From: Gamarada debralockiae
Lineage: Eukaryota > Ascomycota > Leotiomycetes > Helotiales > Hyphodiscaceae
DNA: 59,047 bases
Reading direction: 5' to 3'
NCBI GenBank assembly: GCA_002803225.1
Contig: NXFV01001444.1
Span: 1-59,047 of the forward strand
The position numbers and the translations under genes are program-made. Shown here piece by piece: positions 20,870 to 32,700 of this stretch. The first letter of the stretch is position 1; every line of letters starts with the position of its first letter. The notes beneath the pieces were generated by a model. That model saw nothing but the letters and a program-made list of their open reading frames with translations, did not search any database and was not told the DNA's origin.

Positions 20870-23656
20870 ATGAAGACGGAGTTTAAGGTATATTTTGGAT
20901 TTACCCTCTCAGTCTCGTCCATATCTAATTGGATATTTAGTTCTCCAATCTTTTAGGGACTGTCTACAGCCAGGGAAACCTGCTTTTCAGTCCTGATGGA
21001 TCATGTCTCTTTTCACCAGTCGGAAACAGAGTCACCGTTTTTGACCTGATCAAGTAAGATCTCTGAGTCACTCAATCTTGTATAAATGCTAACATTTTCA
21101 AGTAATACATCACATACTCTCCCATTCGCACATCGAAAAAACATAGCCAGGATTGGCCTTACACCGCGGGGTAATCTACTTCTATCGATCGACGAAGATG
21201 GCCGAGCCATTCTGACAAATGTTCCTCGAAGAATAGCGCTCCACCATTTCTCCTTCAAGTCGCCAGTCTCGGCGCTTGCATTCTCTCCTTCGGGACGTCA
21301 TTTCGCAGTTGGAGTAGGACGGCATATTGAAGTTTGGCATACACCCTCAACACCGGATCAAAACGTGGACGGGGAGCTAGAATTTGCCCCTTTTGTACGG
21401 CATAGAGTGTATGCGGGGCATTACGATACTGTCCAAAGTTTAGAATGGTCCAGCGACTCTCGTTTCTTTCTCAGCGCGGCCAAAGATCTGACGGCGCGAA
21501 TATGGAGTTTGGACCCAGAGGAAGGCTTTGTACCAACAACACTAGCAGGGCACAGGGAAGGAGTACTAGGCGCATACTTTTCGAAGGACCAGGAAACGAT
21601 CTATACGGTCAGCAAGGATGGAGCTGTTTTCCATTGGGCATATGAACGGAATCCGAATGCGCCGGAACCAGAAGATGACGAGGAAATGGAGGATGTTGAT
21701 GATGATACCCATATGCGATGGAGAATTACGGACCGACATTACTTTATGCAAAATAACGCAAAAGTAAATTGTGTGGCCTACCATGCCGAAACGAATTTAT
21801 TGGTTGCCGGATTTTCGAACGGTGTTTTTGGCCTGTACGAAATGCCAGAATTTAACATGATACACACGCTAAGTATCTCTCAAAACAATATCGACTTTGT
21901 CACAATCAACAAGACTGGGGAATGGTTGGCGTTTGGTGCGTCAAAGCTAGGACAGCTCTTGGTTTGGGAATGGCAGTCCGAGTCATACATCCTGAAGCAA
22001 CAGGGGCATTTCGATTCGATAAACGCTTTGGTATACTCTCCTGATGGCCAACGAATTATCACGACTGCGGATGATGGGAAAATCAAAGTATGGGACGTAA
22101 AGTCTGGCTTCTGTATCGTGACTTTCACAGAACATACGAGTGGAGTCACAGCCTGCGAATTTGCGAAAAGGGGTAATGTGCTTTTCACCGCAAGCTTGGA
22201 CGGTTCGGTTAGAGCTTGGGATCTCATCCGATATCGAAATTTCCGGACATTTACGGCACCAACTCGTCTATCATTCTCCTGCTTAGCAGTCGACCCATCG
22301 GGAGAAGTGGTTTGCGCGGGATCTCTCGATTCATTTGACATCCACACTTGGTCAGTCCAGACAGGCCAATTACTTGATCAGTTATCAGGTCATGAAGGAC
22401 CAGTCTCATCGATGGCCTTCGCTCCAGATGGAGGTGTTCTCGCAAGCGGAAGTTGGGATCACACTGTCCGAATATGGAGTATATTCAACCGAACGCAAAC
22501 TAGTGAGCCGCTGCAGCTACAAGCAGACGTCCTCGATGTTGCATTTCGACCCGACGCCCTGCAACTCGCAGTCTCAACTCTTGATGGCCAGCTAACATTC
22601 TGGTCGGTCTCAGAAGCCCAACAACAATCAGGTGTTGATGGCCGAAGAGACATCTCAGGTGGGCGCAAGATCACAGATCGCCGCACAGCCGCAAATGCTG
22701 CTGGTACCAAGAGCTTCAGCACCATCAAATACAGCGCGGATGGAAGCTGTCTCTTAGCCGCCGGAAACAGTAAATATATCTGCCTATATTCCGTGTCCTC
22801 CCTCGTCCTCCTGAAGAAGTACACAGTCAGCATCAACCTCTCCCTATCGGGAACCCAAGAATTCCTCAACAGCAAGCTCCTAACCGAAGCCGGTCCCGAA
22901 GGTCTAATCGATGATCAAGGCGAAGCCTCCGATCTCGAAGACCGCATCGATCGCACCCTTCCCGGATCAAAACGCGGCGGCGATCCCTCGGCTCGGAAGA
23001 AGATGCCAGAAGTTCGCGTAACTGGCGTAGCATTCTCACCTATCGGACGAGCATTCTGCGCTGCTTCAACGGAGGGATTGTTGATTTATAGCGTCGATAC
23101 GACGCCTCTCTTCGACCCCATCGACCTCGACCTCGCCGTCACACCAGCCTCTACACTCCACGTCCTGCACAAAGAAAAAGACTACCTTAAAGCCCTCGTC
23201 ATGGCTTTCCGACTGAACGAAGCGCCTTTAATCCGACAAGTTTTCGAAGGAATCCCATATCCCTCTATCCCTCTTGTGGTCAAAGAAATCCCAGTGGTCT
23301 ATCTTCCAAGACTTCTGCGTTTTGTAGCCGCGCAAACGGAAGAGAGCCCGCATGTGGAATTCTGTTTGTTGTGGGTGAAGGAGATTTTGGTGTCTCATGG
23401 ACGGTGGGTGTCTGAGAATCGGGGGAGTGTGGATGCGGAGATCAGGAATATTAGTCGGGCGGTGGCGAAGATTAGGGACGAGTTGAGGAGGTTGGGAGAG
23501 GAGAATGTTTATATGATTGATTATTTACTTAGTCAGCCTGCTGCTGAGCTGGAAACGGATGTTGCGAATGGGACGAAAGCTATAACGAACGGAGATACAG
23601 AAGTGGTTGAGATGGATGAGGATGGTTCTGAAGCGGAATGGATAGGCCTAGACTAG
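20870..23656 (+). CDS. pwp2: Periodic tryptophan protein 2 (UtpB / U3 snoRNP WD-repeat protein)
   Basis: This is a WD40-repeat scaffold of the UtpB part of the small-subunit processome, needed for 18S rRNA maturation in the nucleolus. Three exons fit in phase: a tiny 18-nt first exon (20870-20887, MKTEFK), 20941-21053 and 21103-23656, giving 894 residues. The N-terminus (FSNLLGTVYSQGNLLFSPDG) and many WD repeats are clear, for example YAGHYDTVQSLEWSSDSRFF, LAGHREGVLGAYFS, QQGHFDSINALVYSPDGQRI and LSGHEGPVSSMAFAPDGGVL, forming two propellers. An acidic loop (EPEDDEEMEDVDDDTHMRW) and the C-terminal Utp12-like helical domain (YPSIPLVVKEIPVVYLPRLL) follow. Length and order are as usual for Pwp2. 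Confidence 0.95.
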
Positions 23657-23680
23657 CTCCCCAACATCCAACCTACTACC

Positions 23681-24410
23681 TTAAAATCTATAAGGCGGCA
23701 AATCAAAGTCCATCCTCAACCCATACCTGTCAAACCCATGCTCATGATACTTCCTCCTATCCTGCCAAACTCTTATCTGAGTCCTAACATACTCCTCCCT
23801 CTCCACTCTCGTCCCACCCGCCTGTGCAGCAATCCAATGCATATCTGTACCGTGAACCCACCACGCATTCCCCCCTTCCTGCTCAGCACCGTCAACAGCA
23901 TGCAGAGATAGTTACAATTATAAGCATGCAGCACCAGCCTTCCCTTCCTATCAAACCTCACATTCACAACTTCCCACCGCCAAGGATTCAACTGCGGCCT
24001 CCCACTTCTGCGAAACTCAACGAAGATCCCAACAGCCGCCAACCTTGGATTTGTCTTCAGATCCAATTCACTGTAGCCGATCCAGAACTCGCCCGGCTCT
24101 ACCATATGTTCCCATTGGCATCACGCATGAGCGTTCTAGGGCAAGGGTTATTTTTGGGGAGGAGAAGGGGGAAGAGGGGAAGAAGGGGGGGGAGCCTGAC
24201 CGACGCCTAAAGGCGCATCTACTGGAAAGCTGGCAATTCAGCCTCGTTCGTCACACAATTAACAAAGATATTCCAGGAATGGTCTCTCATTGCTGTTTAT
24301 GGAACGCGGTTGTGAGGTATCCAATCGTGGGAGATCCATAGCCATTGCGGGTTGGCTAGGAGCTCGGGAGTCCATGTTTCAGGGTAGTTTATATCGCATG
24401 CCAATGCCAT
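23681..24410 (-). pseudogene. Disrupted gene of unknown function
   Basis: Several coding-quality pieces lie in order on the minus strand but in broken frames. The start reads MALACDINYPETWTPELLAN (ATG at 24410), continues PQWLWISHDWIPHNRVP, then meets TAA, then MRDHSWNIFVNCVTNEAELP, then TAG codons. A G-rich tract interrupts (about 24140-24200). Next comes EPGEFWIGYSELDLKTNP through WEVVNVRFDRKGRLVLHAYN, a frame change near 23900, and an intact end (GGNAWWVHGTDMHWIAAQ to FDLPPYRF, stop 23681-23683). At least three stops and two frame changes argue for a pseudogene rather than introns. I do not recognise the family. It is convergent with pwp2, whose stop is 24 bp away. Confidence 0.55.
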
Positions 24411-25093
24411 TGAAGTAGAGACTTTGTGCTATGAATTCCTTGAATAGTAATAGCATCTTGAAGGAGGTGCGATTGAAACTCGACTTCGAGTTTCCTGGCT
24501 GTCTTTTGGATTTTGAGGCAAAAAATGCTCACTTTGGTATTTGACAAAGACAAAAGGAGGATGGACTTGGACGTTCTAGAACAACGCACCAAAAAACAAC
24601 TTCTCTGTCGCGAATACATTGATACAAACTTCCTCTTGTCAACTAATCGCGCTTGAGAGATACGGAAAAGAGTTCAGCGATTGACAGTAAACGTAACTAA
24701 TTTCATATCTCCCATAATCCGGTGAGAAAATTCCGTCCAGCGAGCCCTTTCCATTATCAGATTTTGCCATTTATTCTCGTCTTGTGATTTTCAGACCATT
24801 TGTTTGAAAATTATTTGAACGAAGCCACTTGGTTTGAAAGTCCAAAGGAAGAACGGAGTGAAGCGGTCAAGCCCCTGAACCCCTTTCCTCGGAAATCCGA
24901 GCCTAAAGACGAGGGACATTTGCCGAGGATGCTTCGCCCAACCTTCATCGCCAGGATCGATCGTCTCTTATCTTGAATCACTTCTTCCAAGTTTATCTTA
25001 TGTTTGTTCATTCTGTATAGATTCCTTACCTCTTTAGAGTTTCATTTCGGTTGCCACAAGTCATCTAGATTCCCGAGATTCTCATCCTCCAAA
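24411..25093. other. Intergenic, no gene seen
   Basis: About 680 bp between two pseudogenes. It is AT-rich, with no supported coding frame or RNA gene. Confidence 0.5.
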
Positions 25094-26375
25094 ATGGTAA
25101 CGTTATCCCAAAAATCAGTCGTCATGTCTCAACCCGTCTTAAACAGCATCCCAGACGACCTCATCCCTCGATTTGAAACCCACCTACGTCGAGTACTGGA
25201 ACAGATACAATGCCGGACGCCTAGCTACCCGCCAAATACCAATCAAAGGCTACCGAGCTGATCTAGCCAAATACACCAGAGAAATTGTAAGAGAAAAGCA
25301 ATCTCAAGATCACTGATCAAAAGTGTTCCGCGGATGGTGGAGAGATCACAGTCCGGGTTATTGAGCCGGATTCCAGCGAATTCGCTAATTCTCCAAGGCC
25401 TGTTTACATCAATTTCCAGTATGTATTTTTCGGAACGGTCCATTTCGTCTTCTGTCCGAAACCGCGAGTTCTAAGAGCATATTCTGAATCAGAGCCTGTC
25501 TTTAGAGTAAGGGCTGTTATGAAACTCATAAAACCCCGCTTGGCTCTCTATTTCTTCCTTATCGAGCAACTGCTAATTCTGAAATCTTCAAATTGGCGGA
25601 GGATGGGTCTTCGATGGCTTGCCTACTGATTTCGATTTCTGCAAACGCTTGCCACATGAGTTGGGCGTCGTGGCTTTGATGTCGACTACCGTCTGGAACC
25701 TGAGCATGAGTTTCCTATTCCTGTGAATGACTGCTGGCAAGTCTTCAATTCGGTTTGAGCTCCCCCATTCCTACCGTCATGCACGAGTACTAACAGGGAG
25801 TATATCCGAGATCACAAGAAACTGAGTTCAGTCTCGATTTCTCCCGCATCGTAATCGGTGGCTGCTCAGCAGGCGGTCACCTCTCCGCCGTAATCGCGCA
25901 CATGTGCGCGATGCCTCTAATTCCCCTCGCATTCTAGCTCCTCTGCGTCGCAGTCTGCGATATGCACGTCTTCAACTCCACCGGTTGCCTCCGTCCCGAC
26001 CAGCCCTACGCCTCCTACAGCGAAATGCAGCTCACTCAACCTCTGCCGGTAGGACGCATGTCCTATTTCCACGCCGCATTTCTAGGGAATCCGCGACTCA
26101 AAGAGTTGAATGATGATGATTGGAGAGTCAGTCCGATGCTGGCGAAGAGTTTCCAATGCTTGGCTCCGGCGTTGGTGGTTACGGCTGAGATGGACCCGTT
26201 GAGAAATGAGGGTGAGGAATAGGCGCAGAAGATGAATGAGGCGGGGAGTAAGGCGGAAGTGGTTAGAGTTAAATGGGCGCTGCATATTGTTATGCAGTTG
26301 GATGGGATTTTGGAGGATGGGAAGGAGTATCAGCGGGTTGTGATTCGTGCTTTGAAGGAGGCATTGCAGAAGTAG
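25094..26375 (+). pseudogene. Alpha/beta-hydrolase (HSL-type esterase/lipase) pseudogene
   Basis: This is a decayed esterase of the hormone-sensitive-lipase fold. The N-terminal piece SQPVLNSIPDDLIPRF is followed by a frame change and WNRYNAGRLATRQIPIKGY. An oxyanion-hole region (GGGWVFDGLPTDFDFCKRLP) is readable near 25600-25660, then a frameshift before YRLEPEHEFPIPVNDCW. The nucleophile elbow GGCSAGGHLSAVIAHMC is intact near 25855-25905, and HVFNSTGCLRPDQPYASYSE leads into the acid region (LVVTAEMDPLRNEGEE). There an in-frame TAG at 26221 cuts off the His region (KWALHIVMQLDG) and the natural end (ALKEALQK, stop 26373-26375). The pieces are collinear and cover the whole family length, so this was a complete gene broken by several frameshifts and at least one nonsense codon. 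Confidence 0.8.
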
Positions 26376-28016
26376 ACGTTGGTCGCATTTCCAAGTGATG
26401 GAAGTACCCCCACGTCAGGGGGTTAAAGATTCAAAGCACTAATCTGTGCTGAAGTCACACTGCTTTCTGAGCTTTCTCTGCTTCCTACCTTTTTATCACG
26501 CCGACATCTTTCTCATCATGATGAGACCTGTCAACATCCTTCAATAACCCAATTTAAATTCTACCAATGGGAGTCAAGTAACTCCAAACATGGTCTCAAA
26601 TGCAGACTTGGCTTACCGCCCCCAACACGGCATCTCCTCGCTGTGGCATTCGGGCGCCGCTCCGGCCATAGCATATTCACAGCGTGACTGTCTCGGGAGT
26701 CTTGTTCTACCTTCATTTTATTGACTTCCTAGTGGGACTCTCCAGGCTAGGTACGATTTCTTTGTATTCGAATCAAAGCCATGGAAATAGAGGTCATGTT
26801 TCGGGGAATTGAAACTACATTGAGCGAGTGAGTCTGGATGAAGAAGTTGTGACTAACCCTTGCGGTGTTGCATTTTTTGTTACTTCTCATACGTCCCGAT
26901 CTACTCCCAAGAATTGCTGGAAGATTTTAAGTTGATCCTCCGCCCATAACAAAACAAATATGAGGGTTCGAGAAGTGAACAACGGTCTTCCATTTGAACG
27001 AACGTGATGGAAACCACATTTGGTCATTTAAGAATATAGGCCTTTTGGATTGATGCTTCAAATATTTTTGAGGATACTTCCGAATGTTAGCAGATTAGAT
27101 TTGCTCGAGGTCGACGGTAGCCGGGACCTGAGAATGAGCCGGTGACCAAGCTGTTCCAACTCCGACAGCAGACCCCGGATTTTCACAAAGCCACGATTGA
27201 TTTCAGACCGATTGGAGAGAAAAATTTCCGACGGCAACCCTTCTATTTTTACGACCGTATAAACTGCTTACCAGAATGAGGGTTTTGAAGAGGATGCCTA
27301 TAAGTACGAGGCACAGCCTCGCGAGGGAGCAAGGCTCGTAGCTCTCGCCCAATCACGAATCGGAAATTTGATGCTTTAACAAAGCTGAGTAGGAAGGCCA
27401 CGAGCCTCTAGTAAGCCTTTCTCAGCATAAACACAGGTTCTTCTTGGCCTCAGGATTCTCACTCCTTCACAAAGAAAGACATTGGATCGCTTGAAGTTTG
27501 TGCCTCTTGCTGCCGGAATTTTACGACATAAATTCAAAAGCTACACTCGTGTCAATAGGATTCAGGAGCATTAAGGGTACGGTATAAATGCGACATGCGA
27601 ACTTTTATGGGGTGTTATGACTCAGATACGCAGCAAGGCTGAAAGTTCATCAGGCTCTCTCCGTTGATTTTGCGGAGTTCCTTCCATCTCAGCAGTTTCA
27701 GAGGCCTGAGATTGGCCATCGCCTGAGTTCAGCAATGAATTCGCATGACGACGATTACTGTGATCCTCCAGATGCTCACTGTGATTGAACCTGTGAGATA
27801 ACGTGGAGTATGAGGATTTCTTCAGCCCTGGAGCTTCTCAATGACCTCGGTGGCAACGCATCTCGTGGACTTTTCATATATAAGGGACAATCATTCTGGC
27901 CAAAGTCGAATCTTTTTATCATCAACAATCACTTCAATACAATCTCATCATCAACAAGAACACACTCTGCAGCAATTCATAATCTTTAAATAATTCGTAC
28001 TCTTTCTATCATCACC
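26376..28016. other. Long intergenic stretch before a secreted-protein gene
   Basis: About 1.6 kb with no supported gene or RNA. Base composition is mixed, without repeats I could confirm. The last 150 bp form the promoter and 5' leader of the downstream secreted-protein gene. Confidence 0.5.
27877..27884 (+). promoter_or_regulatory. TATA box of the small secreted protein gene
   Basis: TATATAAG lies 133 bp upstream of the ATG at 28017. The intervening leader is rich in CA and TCA runs (tcatcaacaatcacttcaat), typical of highly expressed fungal genes for secreted proteins. The position is right for a core promoter; no experiment supports it. Confidence 0.55.
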
Positions 28017-28442
28017 ATGAAGACCTTCACCGCCAGCCTTCTCGCTCTCGTAGCCTCCCTCAGCTTCGTGGCAGCAGCTCCATCTGCCGGCCTCCAGAAA
28101 TCACGCCGAACCGCCTGCCCCGACGGAGTTGAGGTCACCCTCATTGGAGCTCAAACCGATAATCCTCTTGATCAATATTCAGTCTTCGTTTCCTTCAGCG
28201 AGCCAACATATCCAGGTGCATCTACCCCTAGCCCTCAAACTCAACTTCATGCTAACACTTTCATAGCTGATTACGGCATCGATGCCCAACGAGCTGCACT
28301 CAGTATCTCTTCCGTTGTATATGACCATACTGTCGCTTCTTGCTCTTTCGTTGGTGTCGACTCCGACCCCGTCGAGGCCAACGGTCAACTTGGCCCGCCT
28401 CAGACAATCATCGAGGTCTCCTGCTATTGCATCTGCGAGTAA
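28017..28442 (+). CDS. Small secreted protein, candidate effector
   Basis: A signal peptide is obvious (MKTFTASLLALVASLSFVAA), followed by a short pro-like part with a dibasic/tribasic site (QKSRRTACPDG) and a compact domain with few cysteines. One is in ACPDGVEV, one in VASCSF and two in the C-terminal SCYCICE. A stretch at 28216-28266 (51 nt, GTGCAT..ATAG, internal GCTAAC branch site) looks like an intron with no in-frame stop. Spliced, the protein is 124 residues and reads EPTYPADYGIDAQRAAL across the join; unspliced it is 141. A TATA box and CA-rich leader precede it. I do not recognise a named family. Secretion is strongly supported; a role with a host or competitor is only inference from size, signal peptide and location in a gene-poor region. 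Confidence 0.75.
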   Translation: MKTFTASLLALVASLSFVAAAPSAGLQKSRRTACPDGVEVTLIGAQTDNPLDQYSVFVSFSEPTYPGASTPSPQTQLHANTFIADYGIDAQRAALSISSVVYDHTVASCSFVGVDSDPVEANGQLGPPQTIIEVSCYCICE

Positions 28443-29371
28443 ATACGGCGAATAAAGACTGGATGTGCTATGATTTGATGAATTTCCTTGGACTTATTGC
28501 AGGGTTCACTCTTTTGGCTGGAGTCTATATGGCAGCATATGGAAGGGCTCGGCAGAGCACACGAAGCGCGGACTTTTCTTATTTGCATGGTAATTTTTAT
28601 TTGTAACCTACCGTTCATTTGGGAGTCTAGTAGAACTTTGACTCCAACTGTTAAATTGAAATTTCATCTAGAAATGCTTGAAATGGAAGGCGGCTAGAAA
28701 TATGTGATCACTATTTGTATCGTTTCAAGTGGACCAAGAATTTGGAGACTGTCGAACAGACAACGATTGTAATTCGAGATTCTTTAAGAATAGAAGAAAA
28801 TTCGAACCTACTTCCTGATAGAGTGTTCTTTACTAAACCCCAACTCTAGTAAACTTGGAGTGTTAGTGGGAAAGAGAGTATTTCACGCGATTCTTAACAA
28901 TTCGAAATCATCACATCGATTCACCGGAACAACAAGCTTAAGGACAACTCGTCGGTTTTGGTATCAGACTACATACTATATCAGTTTATAGGAACTGGAG
29001 ATAAGAGACTCAAACTGACTTTGGCGGCACTCTTTCTCGCTGTCCCTAGCTGGCTCCCGACCCGCTCGTCCTGTCCAGACGGGGTGACAGGATTGGGTGT
29101 ACAGTACAACCTGATGTGACTGGTGGTGAACGCACAAGAGGTCATATCAGATCAAACAAATCAAATGTGGTAATATGAAAGGCGCGCAGATTTGATTCGA
29201 CACATACATTTAAATGAATGCGCTTCCCCCTGAAGACCAATAGGCCAGCCCAGCGGCACGACGCTCCATCACAAGGCTGACGAGGCTGTAAGCCCATAAG
29301 TTTGAAACTCCTTTTCTTCAAAAACCGGCATCAACTCAGCCCATCAGTTACCCATCACAGACCACCGCAGT
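28443..29371. other. Intergenic, no gene seen
   Basis: About 930 bp between the secreted-protein gene and the beta-lactamase-like relic. No supported coding frame was found. Confidence 0.45.
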
Positions 29372-30720
29372 ATGTCCACCTCCAGTTCCCCCTTGCAGTC
29401 TCCCCTTCCCTCCATCCTTCGGGCATGCGATCGCCTCAATCAAGAAAATTCTCCCCATTTGCGGCCCCCGGGGCCTTTGCGTCGGTGCTACTCGCGACGG
29501 CCATGTTATCTTCACAAATTCCTTTGGCCTTCGCGATGTCGACCAGAAACTACCTATTGACGGAGACTCAAAGTTTATCATTGGCTCCGTTTCCAAGATC
29601 TTCCTCTCTGCGGCCATTGGTGTTGTTGTGGAGGAGAGTAGGATGCAGTTCGACGACCTCTTAGCCAAGTTCATCCCCAACTTCGATCCCGCCCATAATT
29701 CTTTTATCTGATCCAGTGCAACCATCGCAAGCGGTCTTCCAACCCCTTAGATCATATTGTGTGGGCCAGAGAACGTCCCCTCTAATCCAAAAAGCACTAC
29801 ATCAATTTTGTGAACACCTTTCTGAGTCGGACACTCGATGGTCAGCAGCTCTTCGAAAGAGGATGGAATTATACCAATGCAGGATATGCATTGCCAGTGC
29901 TTTCCTTGAAGAAGGTTTACAATTGTCGATACTCAACCTTTGTCCACGAACGGATTCTCCAACCATTAGGCATGACGCCAAAAGCTGCGACACGTTCAGC
30001 TGCGATCGACAACGAGAATATCACCTTGCCATACGCCAGGCTTTCCAACACTTCTTTTGCGAAGCTTGATCCTACGCATATTACGGATGAGAACCATACT
30101 CCTATTCTCGCTGCAAGAAGAATGTGGAGTTTCGTCAACGACATACTAAAATGGCGTCGTGTTTTTTCTCTTTTCCGGGCATTCTGATTGCTCCTCGAAC
30201 AAAGCTCAACTTCCACAAGCCCCAATTTCAACTCGTTCACCCTAAGAGAAACGTCTACTTCTACGAAACTCAATCCCTATACCTTTTCAACTATCCTTGA
30301 CATCTCCCTCTCGTAAATTCCCGAAATCCATTCCCACCAATGGACATGGGACCCTAACACACCCCACTCCTCCTCATATTGTCTCGGCTGAATGCGTACC
30401 GGCCTTCCTAGCTCGACATCCATCTCGCAAGGATCCTTTATTCCCTCCGATCATCGCGCCTCATCTCCATCATGACCCATCTTCCAATCAAGCGGCATTA
30501 TGAACGGCGCGGCCTGAAGTATTTCGCTGTTTCCATCCGACCAGTGCGCAATAGTAGCGTGCGCAAATGGCAATTCTGATGGGATGCTGTGGACTGAGCG
30601 GCGAAGTTGTTAGTGCAGGCGTTGTTCGATCCCAAACCGGATATTGATTTTGTTGCGCTGGCAGAGGAAGCCGTGGCAAGATGGGAGAGCTACAAGCGGA
30701 TGTTGAGTTATTGGACACGC
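29372..30720 (+). pseudogene. Beta-lactamase-like serine hydrolase (PF00144 type) pseudogene
   Basis: This is a relic of a fungal penicillin-binding-protein/beta-lactamase-fold hydrolase. Collinear pieces are visible: an N-terminal part around TNSFGLRDVDQKLPIDGDSK, then FIIGSVSKIFLSAAIGVVVE with the SxxK motif (SVSK), then DDLLAKFIPNFDPAH and a stop. Later come RGWNYTNAGYALPVLS with the YxN motif (YTN), YSTFVHERILQPLGMTPKA, and a second stop after the NDILKWRRVF region. A C-terminal block follows (SISLFPSDQCAIVACANGNS, then LVQALFDPKPDIDFVALAEE). The blocks sit in different frames with several stops between, and no splice signals join them. The order matches the family from N- to C-terminus, so the whole gene was once present. 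Confidence 0.72.
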
Positions 30721-32700
30721 ATAGGAGGACGGAGAAGGGGTGATATTAAAGCTGAACATAATGGCAAACTGATCAATGGTGAATATGGAAACGAAAGATC
30801 GACACGCAATCGAAGGCAATGGTGCTCCTCCGCAAAACGATCCTGAAGACATCAATACCCTAGAGACCAGCCTCTGCCCTCAATCTTTCACTGATTCTAA
30901 CCCTCTCTCGGCCCTTATATCGGAACATACCATGCACTCAACACAGCTATCACACTCACCCATCCTTCACCCTGCTCTTGCAGCCTTCCCATTCTCGTTG
31001 CAGCAGTCAACGACATCCCAGCCTCGCGCCAACAACTTACGTGGTATAAGACAGATTGCTTGAGCTGGTTTCCCACTCACGAGGGACGAGTGGTTATTGC
31101 GGCGGATGGATCGATTGGGATTTTTGGGGGACGGGGGTGTTCGAATTTGTGAGAGAGGAAGTGACGGAGAAGGAAAGGTGCCTCCCTTTTTATGGCAGTA
31201 GGAAGAAGTGGAAGAGGCAACGAAATTTGAGCGTGTATTGTAAGTTATGTTAAGTCTAGAGGGGAATTACTTACTTTTGCCTAGTGGATGGTTCATGGCA
31301 AAGGTGTTGATCCCAACAACGTTATCTCCAAGCTCCCGTAAAGAAAGAGAAGTTTCCAGTGTGGTTCACGTGATTCTCAGCTTTGCGCTAGTGACGCTGA
31401 CCTTCCCACCCGAGAAAAATTCTTCTTTCCATTTACACCACCCCATGCCAACAGTTTTTCCTCTGCGAATTTATCAACAAGTGTTCTTCGGGACTGGTCA
31501 AAGCATGCCATTCAGGAAACACGGCCAAAGAGAGGTCCAAAAGAGCCAGAGCCCATAACACAAAAGCCATAAAATTGGGCTTGAGAGACATCGTTCATCG
31601 CCAGTCACGGGTACTGTTCATCCACTAAGTAGCTACCCGGCCTTGTTTGCTTTAGACCAACCGAATATGGATCCATGCCCTCGATTCCTTCTTTACTCCA
31701 TGCTTTGATTGTTTTTCTATGTTTTTCTTGTTGTTTTGACCAGTTGGTGGTAGAGGTCTCTCAAGCTCATATGCAAGCCTCGCTCCACCCTGCTTCATTA
31801 CCTGGCTGGTCATGGCTCATCCTGCAGCAACAGACTGGGATCTTTCGGTGATTTGCCCAAAAAATAAAATCGATCAGAGCACGTGCAGCCATCCAATTAG
31901 AGAAATTGACGCCCACGCTGAGGTACTGCGGCAGTATGTTCTAAAATGCGATTGCCTGAAAGCGGGTTTTTTTATTTCCGCCTTCAAACCCTAGCGCCTG
32001 TGTCAAAAGTTTTCTGGGGGTTTCCCATATCTTCGAAATCTGAGTAGTCGCGGACTGTAATATCGCACAATTTTCTGCCCCAGACTCTGTCCAATTCACC
32101 GTGCCGAGTTTCGAGGGACTAGCATTCATCGAGCCCTGCCTAAGCCACGTTCACACCCTATTGACCGCCGATTGGATGTGCTACGCGGTAAGTCATCGAC
32201 GCATGTCAAAAAGCCCATTTTCGGAATCGGTTATGCAATACAAAGCGGCACGAGCCAAACAAGCCCACCACTTCGAAATGTTCGCCCGACGTGGCAGCCT
32301 TTATTCCAATACTAGCACTCCTTGGAAGAGTTGAGCCTCATTGCAGGTGTGCCAACGTACGACCCATCCTATGTGCGTTTGTATTATTGCAGGGCCTAGG
32401 GGATGCTCAGTTCGGCCGACTAGGATCAATTCAAATAACCACCATGTCCATCCACATTTTCTACTCAGTTGGGCATCAATGCAAGCATCATCAACGGCAC
32501 CAATCAATTGGAGTTCCCACCCTGTCAATTTGAGATCTTGAGGCTCGTTGCTCCGGTGTACGCTTCCCCAGTTACTTTGGGCTGCTGTCGGTCCCGGCTC
32601 ACAGCCGTGCCATTCATGAAACGATAGCTCACTCTCTTGTTCGATAGCATTGAGAACTCAATGACGTTCTCGCCATTGCAATATCGAATTTTTCAACTCG
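30721..32700. other. Intergenic, possibly decayed coding relics
   Basis: About 2 kb without a supported gene. Short coding-like pieces near 31000-31120 (AVNDIPASRQQLTWYKTD) may be the far C-terminal end of the beta-lactamase-like relic. The rest shows only short frames. A pyrimidine-rich stretch near 31690-31740 has no clear meaning. Confidence 0.35.

Noticed and set aside
25094..26375. Treating the esterase relic as an intact multi-intron gene
   Set aside because: Frame changes occur inside conserved motifs without GT..AG signals, and a TAG splits the acid and His regions.
30610..30640. A tRNA B-box-like sequence (gttcgatccc)
   Set aside because: No matching A box or acceptor stem is present at the right distance, and the site lies inside the beta-lactamase-like relic.
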